The notes under the pieces are model-generated. The model was not told where the DNA came from. It made no database searches and worked only from the letters and a program-made list of their open reading frames with translations. From positions 1 through 41,520 of the forward strand of contig NZ_LIQQ01000254.1 of NCBI RefSeq assembly GCF_001418565.1: a DNA stretch of 41,520 bases. Reading direction: 5' to 3'. This DNA is from Streptomyces graminilatus. GTDB taxonomy: Bacteria > Actinomycetota > Actinomycetes > Streptomycetales > Streptomycetaceae. Positions within the stretch are counted from its first letter, which is position 1. The number at the start of each line of letters is the position of its first letter. This document shows positions 34,506 to 41,520 of this stretch, piece by piece. Position numbers and translations under genes: made by a program.

Positions 34506-36044
34506 TCAGCTCGGGGTGGGGGCCGGGGCGGTGGTGCCGGCCGCGAACCAGGTGTTCAGGGCGCGGCCCAGGCCTGCGTGGTCGCGGCCGTCGGAGGCGG
34601 CCCAGGCGACGTAGCCGTCGGGCCGGACCAGCGCCACCGCGAGGTCGCCGGTCTTGGCCAGGTCGTCGGGCCGGGCGGCGACATGGCGCACACGGTCGGC
34701 GCAGGACGCGGTGAACGGGGCGAGGGATCCGCCGTCGGTGAGGTCGAGGAGCAGTCCGTGCCCGGACTGGAGCAGCCGGGCCACGGTGGTCGGCCCGTCC
34801 TCGGTGTGCACCCGCAGCGGCGGCATGCGCCGTCCCGACAGCGGGTGTCTGGCCTCCTCGGGGCCGTCGTCGTCCAGGGGGTAGCGGATGTCCAGGCCGG
34901 TGATCATCTCGGCGATGTACGTGTTGACCTGGTCGAGGTCCATCAGCTCGCTGAACATGTCGCGCAGCGGGGTGATGTCGTCGGAGGGGTGCATCAGGGC
35001 GAGCTGGGCGCGTGTGTTCATGCAGACCCGGTGGGCCACCGGGTGGCGTTCGCCGTGATAGGTGTCCAGCAGTCCGTCCGGGGCCCAGCCGCGCACGGTG
35101 GCGGCGAGTTTCCAGCCCAGGTTGAGGGCGTCCTGGACACCGGTGTTGAGGCCCTGGCCACCGGCCGGGAAGTGGACGTGCGCCGCGTCCCCGGCGAGCA
35201 GCACCCGGCCGCGCCGGTACACCTCGGCCTGGCGGGTGGCGTTGCCGAAGCGGGACAGCCAGCGGGGTTCGGCGACGTCCAGGTCCAGGCCCGACACCCG
35301 CTTCGCCGTGTCGCGCAGCTCGTCGAGCGTCATCGGTACGTCCCGCGCCACCGGCTCGGTGTCGAACTCGACGGCGACGACGCGGAAGCACTCCTCGTCG
35401 AGCGGGATCAGCCCGAACAGCCCGCCGGGCAGCCTGCGCAGCTCGCGCGAGTCCGGCCGGTCGCCCAGGATCCGTACGTCGCCCAGGACGGCGTTGATGG
35501 TGGAGGCGGTCCCGGGAAAGTCGACACCGGCGAGCTTGCGGACCAGGCTGCCGCCGCCGTCGCAGCCGACGAGGTAGGCGGCGGTGAGGGTGTACGTGCC
35601 GTCCGGTCCGGCGATCTCGGCGGTGACGGTGTCGTCGTCCTGGGTGAGGCCGGTCAGGGCGTGGCCGCGCCGGATGTCGACGCCGAGTTCGGCCGCCCGT
35701 TCCTCCAGGAGTTCCTCGGTGCGTGACTGCGGGACCATCAGGGCGTAGGTGTGGTCGCCGTCCAGCTTGGTGAGGTCGACCTTGCGCAGGCCGGCGAAGT
35801 GGCCCTTGGGCCATACCGGCGCCTGCTGCTCCACCTTGTCCAGCAGCCCGCGCTGCTCGAACACCTCGACGGTACGGGCGTGCAGGCCGAGGGCGCGGGA
35901 CTGGCCGCTGGGCTCGGGGAGGCGTTCCAGGACGACGGTCCGCACCCCGGCCAGCGCCAGCTCGCAGGCGGCCATCAGCCCGACGGGGCCACCGCCGACG
36001 ACGATCACTTCGGCGGCCGTACCGGCCGAATGGCTGCCGCTCAC
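34506..36044 (-). CDS. Class A FAD-dependent aromatic monooxygenase 2 (PgaE/RdmE-like)
   Basis: 512 aa from GTG 36044, which overlaps the stop of the methyltransferase gene (GTGA). VVGGGPVGLMA (15-25), GCDGGGSLVRKLAG (D162 G163), LLAGDAAHVHFPAGGQGLNTG (G285 D286), then a C-terminal thioredoxin-like domain (about 385-512). Hydroxylates an aromatic polyketide ring with NAD(P)H and O2, by family. The frame continues far upstream in another context, but the family start is clear. Belongs to the six-gene minus operon. Confidence 0.93.
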   Translation of the reverse strand: MSGSHSAGTAAEVIVVGGGPVGLMAACELALAGVRTVVLERLPEPSGQSRALGLHARTVEVFEQRGLLDKVEQQAPVWPKGHFAGLRKVDLTKLDGDHTYALMVPQSRTEELLEERAAELGVDIRRGHALTGLTQDDDTVTAEIAGPDGTYTLTAAYLVGCDGGGSLVRKLAGVDFPGTASTINAVLGDVRILGDRPDSRELRRLPGGLFGLIPLDEECFRVVAVEFDTEPVARDVPMTLDELRDTAKRVSGLDLDVAEPRWLSRFGNATRQAEVYRRGRVLLAGDAAHVHFPAGGQGLNTGVQDALNLGWKLAATVRGWAPDGLLDTYHGERHPVAHRVCMNTRAQLALMHPSDDITPLRDMFSELMDLDQVNTYIAEMITGLDIRYPLDDDGPEEARHPLSGRRMPPLRVHTEDGPTTVARLLQSGHGLLLDLTDGGSLAPFTASCADRVRHVAARPDDLAKTGDLAVALVRPDGYVAWAASDGRDHAGLGRALNTWFAAGTTAPAPTPS

Positions 36045-37072
36045 GGCTTGACCCCCACGAGGACGTAGTCGCTGCCGATGGTGCGAATGCGCCGCCCGCT
36101 CTCCACCCGGAACCCGGCCTTCTCCATCCAGGTACGGCAGTCCTGTACGAGATACTCCGAACCGCCGGTCACCAGGGCCACGTTGAGGCTGCCGAGGATG
36201 GACGCGAGGTCGGGTTCGGCGTCGTCGAGCATCTGGTCGTAGACGACGACCGCGCCGCCGGGCGCGAGTGCCTGGTAGGCCCGCTCCAGCAGGAACTGGC
36301 GCTGCTCGGGCTCCCAGTCGTGCAGCACATGGCCGAAGACCAGCACGTCGGCGGCGGGCAGCGGGACGGTGAAGAAGTCGCCGGAGTGGAACGAGATCCG
36401 GTCCGCGAGGCCGAGTTCGGCCATGTGCTCGTCGAAGAACGGCTCCACGGCGGGCAGTTCGAAGACGCCGCCGGTCAACTGCGGGTGCGCGGTGGCGAGG
36501 GCGGCGGCGATGTGCCCGCGGGCCCCGCCGACGTCCACGAAGGAGCGGTAGCGGCTCCAGGGCACGGCCGCGGCCAGCTCCGGGCCGACGAGGGCGTGCG
36601 CGGAGTCCATGTGGGCGAGGAAGCGGCGGGCCGCCTCCGGGTTCTGGTACAGCCGCTCGAACGCGCCCGGCCCGGCGGCCTGTTCGGCCTTGGGCTGACC
36701 GTCGCGCAGCGCCTCGGTGAGCCGGCCCCACATCGCGTAGTGCCGGGCGGAGGCGGCCCGCGCGGAGTTGCCCAGGTAGTACGGGTTGTCGGGCACCAGG
36801 CAGGCCGCGGCGCGGGGCGCGTTGACGTACCCGTCACCGGTACGCCGTACGAGGTCGAGCGCGGCCAAGGCTCGCAGGAAGTCCCCCAGCAGCCGGGGAT
36901 TCAGCCCCAGCCGCTCGGCGATCACGGTCTCGTCCGCCGCCCCCTCGGCCAGCAGCTCGAACAGCCCGGTCTCGACGGCACTGTGCAGAATCTTCGACTG
37001 GGCGTACGCGGTGTTGAGCCGCCCCAGCTCGATCACGTCGGCGTAGGGAACGCTGTCGGTCGTCGTCGTCAT
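36041..37072 (-). CDS. SAM-dependent O-methyltransferase (methyltransf_2 family)
   Basis: 343 aa. An N-terminal dimerisation winged helix (15-100) is followed by the Rossmann SAM domain with VDVGGARGH (179-187) and an intact catalytic HVLHDW (H251, D252). This is the classical plant-type/DnrK-like small-molecule O-methyltransferase; it should methylate a phenolic hydroxyl of the polyketide. AAGGAG precedes ATG 37072. The stop is shared with the start of the downstream monooxygenase, so oxidation and methylation genes are coupled. Confidence 0.92.
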   Translation of the reverse strand: MTTTTDSVPYADVIELGRLNTAYAQSKILHSAVETGLFELLAEGAADETVIAERLGLNPRLLGDFLRALAALDLVRRTGDGYVNAPRAAACLVPDNPYYLGNSARAASARHYAMWGRLTEALRDGQPKAEQAAGPGAFERLYQNPEAARRFLAHMDSAHALVGPELAAAVPWSRYRSFVDVGGARGHIAAALATAHPQLTGGVFELPAVEPFFDEHMAELGLADRISFHSGDFFTVPLPAADVLVFGHVLHDWEPEQRQFLLERAYQALAPGGAVVVYDQMLDDAEPDLASILGSLNVALVTGGSEYLVQDCRTWMEKAGFRVESGRRIRTIGSDYVLVGVKP

Positions 37073-37134
37073 CGTGTCTCGTCTCCTTGAGGACTTGGCG
37101 TGATCGGGTGTTGGAGAGGGGGTGGTGGTCCGGT

Positions 37135-37887
37135 TCAACGGCCCAGGCTGGAGCCGCCGTTGACGGAGATGATCTGGCCGGTGAGGTAGGCCGTGTCGGG
37201 GCCTGCCAGGAAGGCCACGGCACGGGCGATGTCGTCGGGGGTGCCGGCCCGGCCGTGGGGGACGCGGGCCACCATCCGGTCCCACATCTCGGGCGGGATG
37301 GACTCGGAGGCCTCGGTGCGCACCAGGCCCGCCGACAGCACGTTCACCGAGATGCCGTCGGCGGCGGCCTCCCGCGCCACGAACATGGCGTACGCGTTGA
37401 GCGCGGCCTTGGCCGTGCTGTGGGCGGCCATTCCCGGCGCGGCCGGGCCCCGGTAGGCGTCGCTGGACAGGTAGACGATCCGCCCGCCGTGGCGGGCCAG
37501 TTCGGGCAGGGCGGCCCGGGTGGGGTGGAAGGCCGCCGCCAGCTCGTCGTGGACCTTGCCGGCGAACGCCTCCCAGTCGACGGTGGACACCGTCCCCTGG
37601 CCGAGGCCGACGTTGGCGTTGCACACCAGGACGTCCAGCCCGCCGAACTCCGTGACGGCACGGGTGATCAGCCCACGGGCGTCCTCGGCGCGGGTGATGT
37701 CGGCGGCGTGGGCGACGGCGGTACCACCGGCCGCCTCGATCTCCTTCACCACGGCCGCAGCGGCCAGTGGGCTGTCGCGGTGGTTCACCACCACCCGGTG
37801 GCCCCGGGCGGCCAGTTCACGGGCGATGGCGGCGCCGATGCCACGGCTTGCTCCGGTGACGACGGCGGTCGGTTCGGTTGCGGTCAT
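37135..37887 (-). CDS. SDR with His in place of the catalytic Tyr
   Basis: 250 aa. The cofactor loop TGASRGIG (11-18) is normal, but the usual YxxxK reads H156-S-T-A-K160, NNAG reads CNANVG, and S141/S142 are present. With no catalytic Tyr, ordinary hydride/proton chemistry is uncertain: it may use His, act as a dehydratase/cyclase, or be a structural partner. It sits between the two methyltransferase-like genes in the minus operon (62-84 bp spacers). Start ATG 37887. Confidence 0.85.
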   Translation of the reverse strand: MTATEPTAVVTGASRGIGAAIARELAARGHRVVVNHRDSPLAAAAVVKEIEAAGGTAVAHAADITRAEDARGLITRAVTEFGGLDVLVCNANVGLGQGTVSTVDWEAFAGKVHDELAAAFHPTRAALPELARHGGRIVYLSSDAYRGPAAPGMAAHSTAKAALNAYAMFVAREAAADGISVNVLSAGLVRTEASESIPPEMWDRMVARVPHGRAGTPDDIARAVAFLAGPDTAYLTGQIISVNGGSSLGR

Positions 37888-37971
37888 GTCGAACAGTTCC
37901 CTGTGTCCTTCGGTGGGGGGATGTCGTGCCCCGGCGCGCTGGCCCCGGGGCGAGTGGTGAGGGTCAGAGGC

Positions 37972-39051
37972 TCAGCGGCGGTGCGCGGCGAGCAGTTGGA
38001 AGCCCTGGGGCAGCTCCACGGGCGCGTCCGGGGTGAGGCCGGCGTCTGCCAGCAGGGTGCGCAGCTCGGCCGTGGTGCGGCTGCGTCCGCCGCTGGTGAC
38101 GAGCATCATCAGCAGGTCGACGGCCGCCGCGACCGGTGTGGGCGCGCCCTGCGACTGGGGACGTTCGACGACCAGCAGCGTGGCGCCGACGGGCATGGCA
38201 CGGGCGCAGTTGGCGAGCAGCCGGGCGGCCTTGTCGTCGTCCCAGTTGACGAGGACCCGGGAGAGGACGTAGACGTCCGCGCCCCCGGGAACCTGCTCGA
38301 ACATGTCCCCTACGACCACCTCGCAGCGGTCGCCGACACCCTTGGCCTCGAGATACGCGGGGGCGGCGGCGGCCGGGGCCGCCAGTTCGTGGAGGACGCC
38401 GCCGAGTCGCGGGTGGGCGAGCAGGAGTTCGGCGAGGAGTTCGCCGTTGCCCCCGCCGATGTCGACGACCCGCCGGGCGTCGGCGAGGCGGTCGAGGCGA
38501 GAGATCGGGTCGAAGAGCAGTCGGCCGGTGTTCATGGCCGCGTCGAAGCGCTGCCCGGCCTCGGGGTTGGTCGCGGTGTAGGCGTACAGGTTCTGGCCGT
38601 ACACCTTGTCGAAGGCGGGTTCACCGGTGTGCACGGTGTGCAGCAGCTCGCCCCAGGCCGCGTAGAACTCCTGTCCGGCCAGCAGGACGTAGTCGCTCAC
38701 GGAGCCGGGCGTACCGGCGCGCAGGACATCGCCGTAAGGGGTGAGCCGGTAGCCCTCGGCGTCGCCCGCGCAGATCTCCAGGGCGACGAGGTAGTCCATC
38801 AGCCGGCGCAGCGCGGCGGGGTCGGCGCCGGTGTCCACGGCCAGCCGGGCACTGTCGACGGACCCCGAGGCGGCGAGCCGTTCGGGGATACCGAGGACGA
38901 CGGCGGCGTGGACGGCGCGGGCGGCCCAGGAGCCGACGACCAGCTCCATCATCCGCTGGGCCGGCGGTGGGACGGATCCCGCGCTGGGCGCGGGCGCGGG
39001 TGCGTCGGGTCGGGAGGAGTGCTGCACGGTCGGTCTGTCCTGTTCTGTCAC
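37972..39051 (-). CDS. Methyltransferase-like protein lacking the catalytic His-Asp
   Basis: 359 aa of the same methyltransf_2 family: dimerisation domain (about 33-115) and SAM domain with VVDIGGGNGELL (195-206). Where active enzymes have HD (as in HVLHDW of its neighbour), this reads SRVLVNW, with V268 N269. It keeps the SAM-binding loop. RdmB, a polyketide hydroxylase of this fold, shows that the family can lose methyl transfer and do other SAM-assisted chemistry. The first 30 residues are Pro/Ala-rich; GTG 39051 has a weak ribosome site, and GTG 39027 is possible. Confidence 0.85.
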   Translation of the reverse strand: MTEQDRPTVQHSSRPDAPAPAPSAGSVPPPAQRMMELVVGSWAARAVHAAVVLGIPERLAASGSVDSARLAVDTGADPAALRRLMDYLVALEICAGDAEGYRLTPYGDVLRAGTPGSVSDYVLLAGQEFYAAWGELLHTVHTGEPAFDKVYGQNLYAYTATNPEAGQRFDAAMNTGRLLFDPISRLDRLADARRVVDIGGGNGELLAELLLAHPRLGGVLHELAAPAAAAPAYLEAKGVGDRCEVVVGDMFEQVPGGADVYVLSRVLVNWDDDKAARLLANCARAMPVGATLLVVERPQSQGAPTPVAAAVDLLMMLVTSGGRSRTTAELRTLLADAGLTPDAPVELPQGFQLLAAHRR

Positions 39052-39107
39052 GTGGTGATGGGGGGTCGGTGAGTGGTCGTTCCGGGGGTGGTGGAGTGTC
39101 CGGAGAG

Positions 39108-40118
39108 TCAGGAGAGTCCGGGGAGTCCGGGGAGGGGCCGGCCCTCGGCGCGGATGAGCTCGGCGGCGCGCTCGAGCTGACGCCGGTCCTCCTCCGGGCC
39201 CTTCGCCGTCGCGGGCAGCAGAGCCACGGCGGCGGACTCGCCGGTGCGGACCCGGCGGTGGCGGCGGGCCAGCCCGGAGAGCAGTTGGCCGGGGCCGGTC
39301 TCGACCAGGAGCAGCGGGCCGGTGGCGAGCAGGTCGTCGAGGGCGGGCCAGAAGAGCACCGGGTCGGCCGGGTGGGCGGCCCAGAACGCGGGGTCGGTGG
39401 CGGTCGCGTCGGTGAGCCGTGCGGCGGTGTACGCCGACCAGAGGGCGGTCCGGGGTGCCTGGAGGCGCACCCCGGCGTAGGCCTCCGTACCGCAGGCGGA
39501 GCGCACGGCCGGGCTGTGGAAGGCGGTGGTCGCCCGGACCTCACGGCAGGTGAGCCCGGCCGCGCGCAACTTGTCGGTCACGTCGGCGAGTTGTGGGGCG
39601 GGACCGGCCAGCATGGTCTGGCGGGGCGCGTTGACGGCGCCGACGACGACCTCGCCGTACAGATACGGCTCCAGTTCGGCGACGGAGGCGGCGACGGCGA
39701 GCATCCCGCCGGGCGGCAGCGCGGCGAGCCGCCGGGCGCGGTCCCACATCAGGCCCATGGCGTCCGCGGGCGTGAACACCCCGGCGAACGCACCGGCGGC
39801 CAGTTCGCCGGCGCTGTGGCCGAGCAGGGCCACGGGGGAGGCGCCCCAGCGGCGGACCATCTCGGCGAGCGCGTAGTCGATCGCGAACAGCAGCGGCTGC
39901 GAGCGGGTCACATGGTCGGGGTCGACGCCGGGTCGCGGGGCGAGCCAGTCGTCGCGCAGTCTGCGCCCGTCCGCGCCGAGCGCGGCGAAGAGGGCGTCGA
40001 CGGACTCGGTGAAGCCCGGTTCCCAGTCGTGCAGCCCGGCCGCCATCCGGATGTACTGCGAGCCCTGGCCGGGCAGCAGAAACGCCACCGGCCGACCGGC
40101 TCCGGTCTCGCGTGTCAC
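39108..40118 (-). CDS. Malonyl/acyl-CoA:ACP acyltransferase
   Basis: 336 aa FabD-fold acyltransferase. LLPGQGSQY (14-22), nucleophile S102 in GHSAGE, and H201 in AFHSPAV. GTG 40118 has GGAGGGA upstream. In type II clusters that also contain a KASIII-like gene (DpsC/DpsD, ZhuH/ZhuC pairs) such a protein helps choose or proof-read a non-acetate starter. It is the first gene of the six-gene minus operon and is divergent from the KASIII-like gene. The C-terminus (GLPGLPGLS) is coded by short DNA repeats. Confidence 0.9.
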   Translation of the reverse strand: MTRETGAGRPVAFLLPGQGSQYIRMAAGLHDWEPGFTESVDALFAALGADGRRLRDDWLAPRPGVDPDHVTRSQPLLFAIDYALAEMVRRWGASPVALLGHSAGELAAGAFAGVFTPADAMGLMWDRARRLAALPPGGMLAVAASVAELEPYLYGEVVVGAVNAPRQTMLAGPAPQLADVTDKLRAAGLTCREVRATTAFHSPAVRSACGTEAYAGVRLQAPRTALWSAYTAARLTDATATDPAFWAAHPADPVLFWPALDDLLATGPLLLVETGPGQLLSGLARRHRRVRTGESAAVALLPATAKGPEEDRRQLERAAELIRAEGRPLPGLPGLS

Positions 40119-40209
40119 GTGTGTCCCTCCGTGTGGGGCCGCTGATGCCACAGATGCCGCTGATCGGTCCGCAGACCACCGCCGACCGGGCCTGTCCGTC
40201 GTCCGTTCC

Positions 40210-40252
40210 AGGCTCGTCACGCGCCCTCGAATCACCCTCGAACCGGAGTGGA
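40210..40252 (-). promoter_or_regulatory. SARP-type promoter of the acyltransferase operon
   Basis: On the minus strand, TCCACTC (40252-40246), TCGAGGG (40241-40235) and TCGAGGG (40230-40224) recur every 11 bp; 8 bp later comes GAGCCT (40215-40210), an nAnnnT -10. The predicted mRNA start is near 40203, leaving a leader of about 85 bases. Confidence 0.85.
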
Positions 40253-40308
40253 GTACGGCGGGGAGCGCGCATGACGGGGGCGTACGCCGAAGGGAGCCGG
40301 TCCGGCGT

Positions 40309-40373
40309 TCGAGCGGGCTTCCAGGCACGGTCGAGGCACGGTCGACCCCCGTTCGAGGGCGGCCGGTGACAGT
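40309..40373 (+). promoter_or_regulatory. SARP-type promoter of the KASIII-like gene (five heptamers)
   Basis: TCGAGCG (40309), TCCAGGC (40320), TCGAGGC (40331), TCGACCC (40342) and TCGAGGG (40353-40359) are spaced exactly 11 bp. GACAGT (40368-40373) follows after 8 bp. The predicted mRNA start falls on or next to the ATG at 40380, so the mRNA would be leaderless; indeed no Shine-Dalgarno is visible. Confidence 0.85.
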
Positions 40374-40379
40374 GACGGC

Positions 40380-41435
40380 ATGACGTTCGACGATCTGTAC
40401 ATCGCCGGGTGCGCCGCCTCCCTCCCTCCCGAGGTGACGGCCGGGGAGGCGGTGGCCCGGGGCGAGTGCTCCGCCGCCGAGGCCACGCGCACCGGCATCA
40501 CCTCCGTGACCGTCGCGGCCCCCGAGGACTCCGGCCCGGCCCTGGCGGCCAGGGCCGCGACGCGCGCGCTGGAACGGGCCGGGCACCACCCGTCGGACAT
40601 CGGCCTGGTGCTGCACGCGACGCTGTACGACCAGGGGCACGACCTGTGGTCCTCGGCGGCGTACGTGCAGTCGCTGGCACTGCCCGGGGAGCACGAGCCG
40701 TGCCCGGCCCTGGAGGTGCGCCAGGTCTCCAACGGGGGCATGGCGGCGGTGGAGTTGGGCGCGGCCTTTCTACGGGCGGGCACCGCGCGGCCCGCCGTAC
40801 TGCTGACCGCGGGCGACGTGTTCGGGCCGCCCGGTTTCGACCGGTGGCACAGTGATCCCGGCACCGTGTACGCGGACGGCGGGGCGGCGCTGGTAATCAG
40901 CCGCACTGGCGGTTTCGCCAGACTGCGCAGCCTGGTGACGGTGTCCGAGCCCCGGCTGGAGGGGATGCATCGCGGCGATCATCCCTTCGCGCTGCCCGAG
41001 GAGGGGCCGCGCCGGGTGGACCTGGACGAGTGCAAGCGCCAGTTCCTGGACCGGGTGGGCCGGCAGTCGGCGATCGCTTGGGTGTCGGGCGGCCAGCGCC
41101 GTGCGCTGACCCGGGCACTGGAGGAGGCGGGCGCCGAACTGACGGACATCGACCGCTTCGTACTCCCGCACCTGGGCCGACGCCGCCTGGAGGCCACGTA
41201 CTTCCGCCCGTTCGGCATCGACCCCGAGCGGACGACCTGGCCATGGAGCCGGGGAATCGGCCACCTCGGCGCCGGCGACCAGTTCGCGGGCCTCACCCAC
41301 CTCCTGGAAACCAAGCAACTCGCCCCGGGCGACCGGGTTCTCCTGGTAGGCGTCGGCGCGGGCTTCACCTGGTCCGCGGCGGTGGTGGACATCGACGAGG
41401 TGCCGTATTGGCCCGAGCCGTCGGCGTTAGGGTGA
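40380..41435 (+). CDS. KASIII-like acyltransferase (DpsC/CerJ clade) with Ser nucleophile position
   Basis: 351 aa FabH-fold protein. The normal Cys of KASIII is replaced by S117 (VRQVSNGGMAAVEL); H264 is in LPHLGRRRLE; the Asn of FabH is absent and GHLGAGDQFAGL offers D300. A Ser or Cys-His-Asp set marks the KASIII-like proteins that select starter units without Cys (DpsC) or transfer acyl groups to sugars or alcohols (CerJ type), so decarboxylative condensation is doubtful. Starts leaderless at ATG 40380. A TTA codon (41427-41429) encodes L350, two codons before the stop, making translation bldA-dependent. Its partner is probably the divergent acyltransferase. Confidence 0.87.
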   Translation: MTFDDLYIAGCAASLPPEVTAGEAVARGECSAAEATRTGITSVTVAAPEDSGPALAARAATRALERAGHHPSDIGLVLHATLYDQGHDLWSSAAYVQSLALPGEHEPCPALEVRQVSNGGMAAVELGAAFLRAGTARPAVLLTAGDVFGPPGFDRWHSDPGTVYADGGAALVISRTGGFARLRSLVTVSEPRLEGMHRGDHPFALPEEGPRRVDLDECKRQFLDRVGRQSAIAWVSGGQRRALTRALEEAGAELTDIDRFVLPHLGRRRLEATYFRPFGIDPERTTWPWSRGIGHLGAGDQFAGLTHLLETKQLAPGDRVLLVGVGAGFTWSAAVVDIDEVPYWPEPSALG

Positions 41436-41461
41436 GGCCGGGGGCCGCACGGGGTGCCGAG

Positions 41462-41520
41462 GGCTGAAGGCTGAAGGCTGAAGGCTGAAGGCTGAAGGCT
41501 GAAGGCTGAAGGCTGAAGGC
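41462..41520. repeat. Heptanucleotide satellite GGCTGAA, running off the window
   Basis: At least 8.4 exact copies of GGCTGAA fill the end of the window starting 27 bp after the KASIII-like stop. The array continues beyond the edge, so its full length and any gene after it are unseen. Confidence 0.97.

Noticed and set aside
36045..36731. N-terminal extension of the second class A monooxygenase
   Set aside because: It lies within the methyltransferase gene in another frame; the GTGA overlap at 36044 gives the family-typical start.

Overview
The window is high-GC actinomycete DNA, almost certainly Streptomyces. The evidence is very strong third-position G/C bias, frequent GTG starts, a four-gene 'conservon' (sensor kinase, roadblock, DUF742, small GTPase), the fused E2-E1 form of 2-oxoglutarate dehydrogenase found only in actinobacteria, HspR- and ClgR-type operators in front of lon, and an aromatic polyketide gene set with SARP-type promoters.

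Left part (about 1-21.2 kb), chromosomal core. In order: the 3' end of an unidentified gene; a secreted NlpC/P60 peptidase; on the minus strand a conservon (cvnA-cvnB-cvnC-cvnD, 7467 down to 3017) followed by a StyA-like flavin monooxygenase; a PP2C-like protein; a MarR regulator; Lon protease with a stress-regulated promoter; a GNAT acetyltransferase; a rhomboid-like membrane protein; a polyamine-synthase-fold protein; an OmpR-type two-component pair; and kgd, which ends in a very strong 17-bp hairpin terminator.

Right part (about 21.6 kb to the right edge), one flank of an aromatic (type II) polyketide cluster. The minimal PKS (KS alpha, KS beta, ACP) and the SARP regulator are not in the window and presumably lie beyond 41.5 kb. 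The genes form five transcription units: (1) minus, flavin monooxygenase then SDR; (2) plus, MFS exporter; (3) minus, a SnoaL/NTF2-like protein; (4) plus, ActKR-type ketoreductase, didomain aromatase/cyclase, acyl-CoA ligase fused to an ABM monooxygenase, enoyl-reductase-like SDR, flavin monooxygenase, PF04199 cyclase; (5) minus, malonyl-type acyltransferase, methyltransferase-like protein lacking the catalytic His, SDR with His for Tyr, O-methyltransferase, flavin monooxygenase, second SnoaL-like protein. A DpsC/CerJ-type KASIII-like gene runs plus at the right edge. Units 4 and 5 converge on a 10-bp hairpin terminator at 33983-34008.

The most informative non-coding signal is a repeated promoter design. 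At three divergent intergenic regions (24.1, 27.1-27.2 and 40.2-40.4 kb) TCGAG-type heptamers recur every 11 bp and are followed, exactly 8 bp after the last heptamer, by an nAnnnT hexamer. This is the SARP activator arrangement, and it occurs for five of the transcription units, so one activator would switch most of the cluster. The KASIII-like gene also appears leaderless and carries a TTA (bldA) codon just before its stop.

Functionally, the AT and KASIII-like proteins suggest starter-unit selection or acyl transfer; the KR and aromatase set the first ring; the PF04199 and SnoaL-like proteins may close later rings; and three flavin oxygenases, an ABM oxygenase and one clear methyltransferase decorate the product. 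I cannot name the product. The intergenic regions are unusually rich in short tandem repeats and hairpin arrays, described below.
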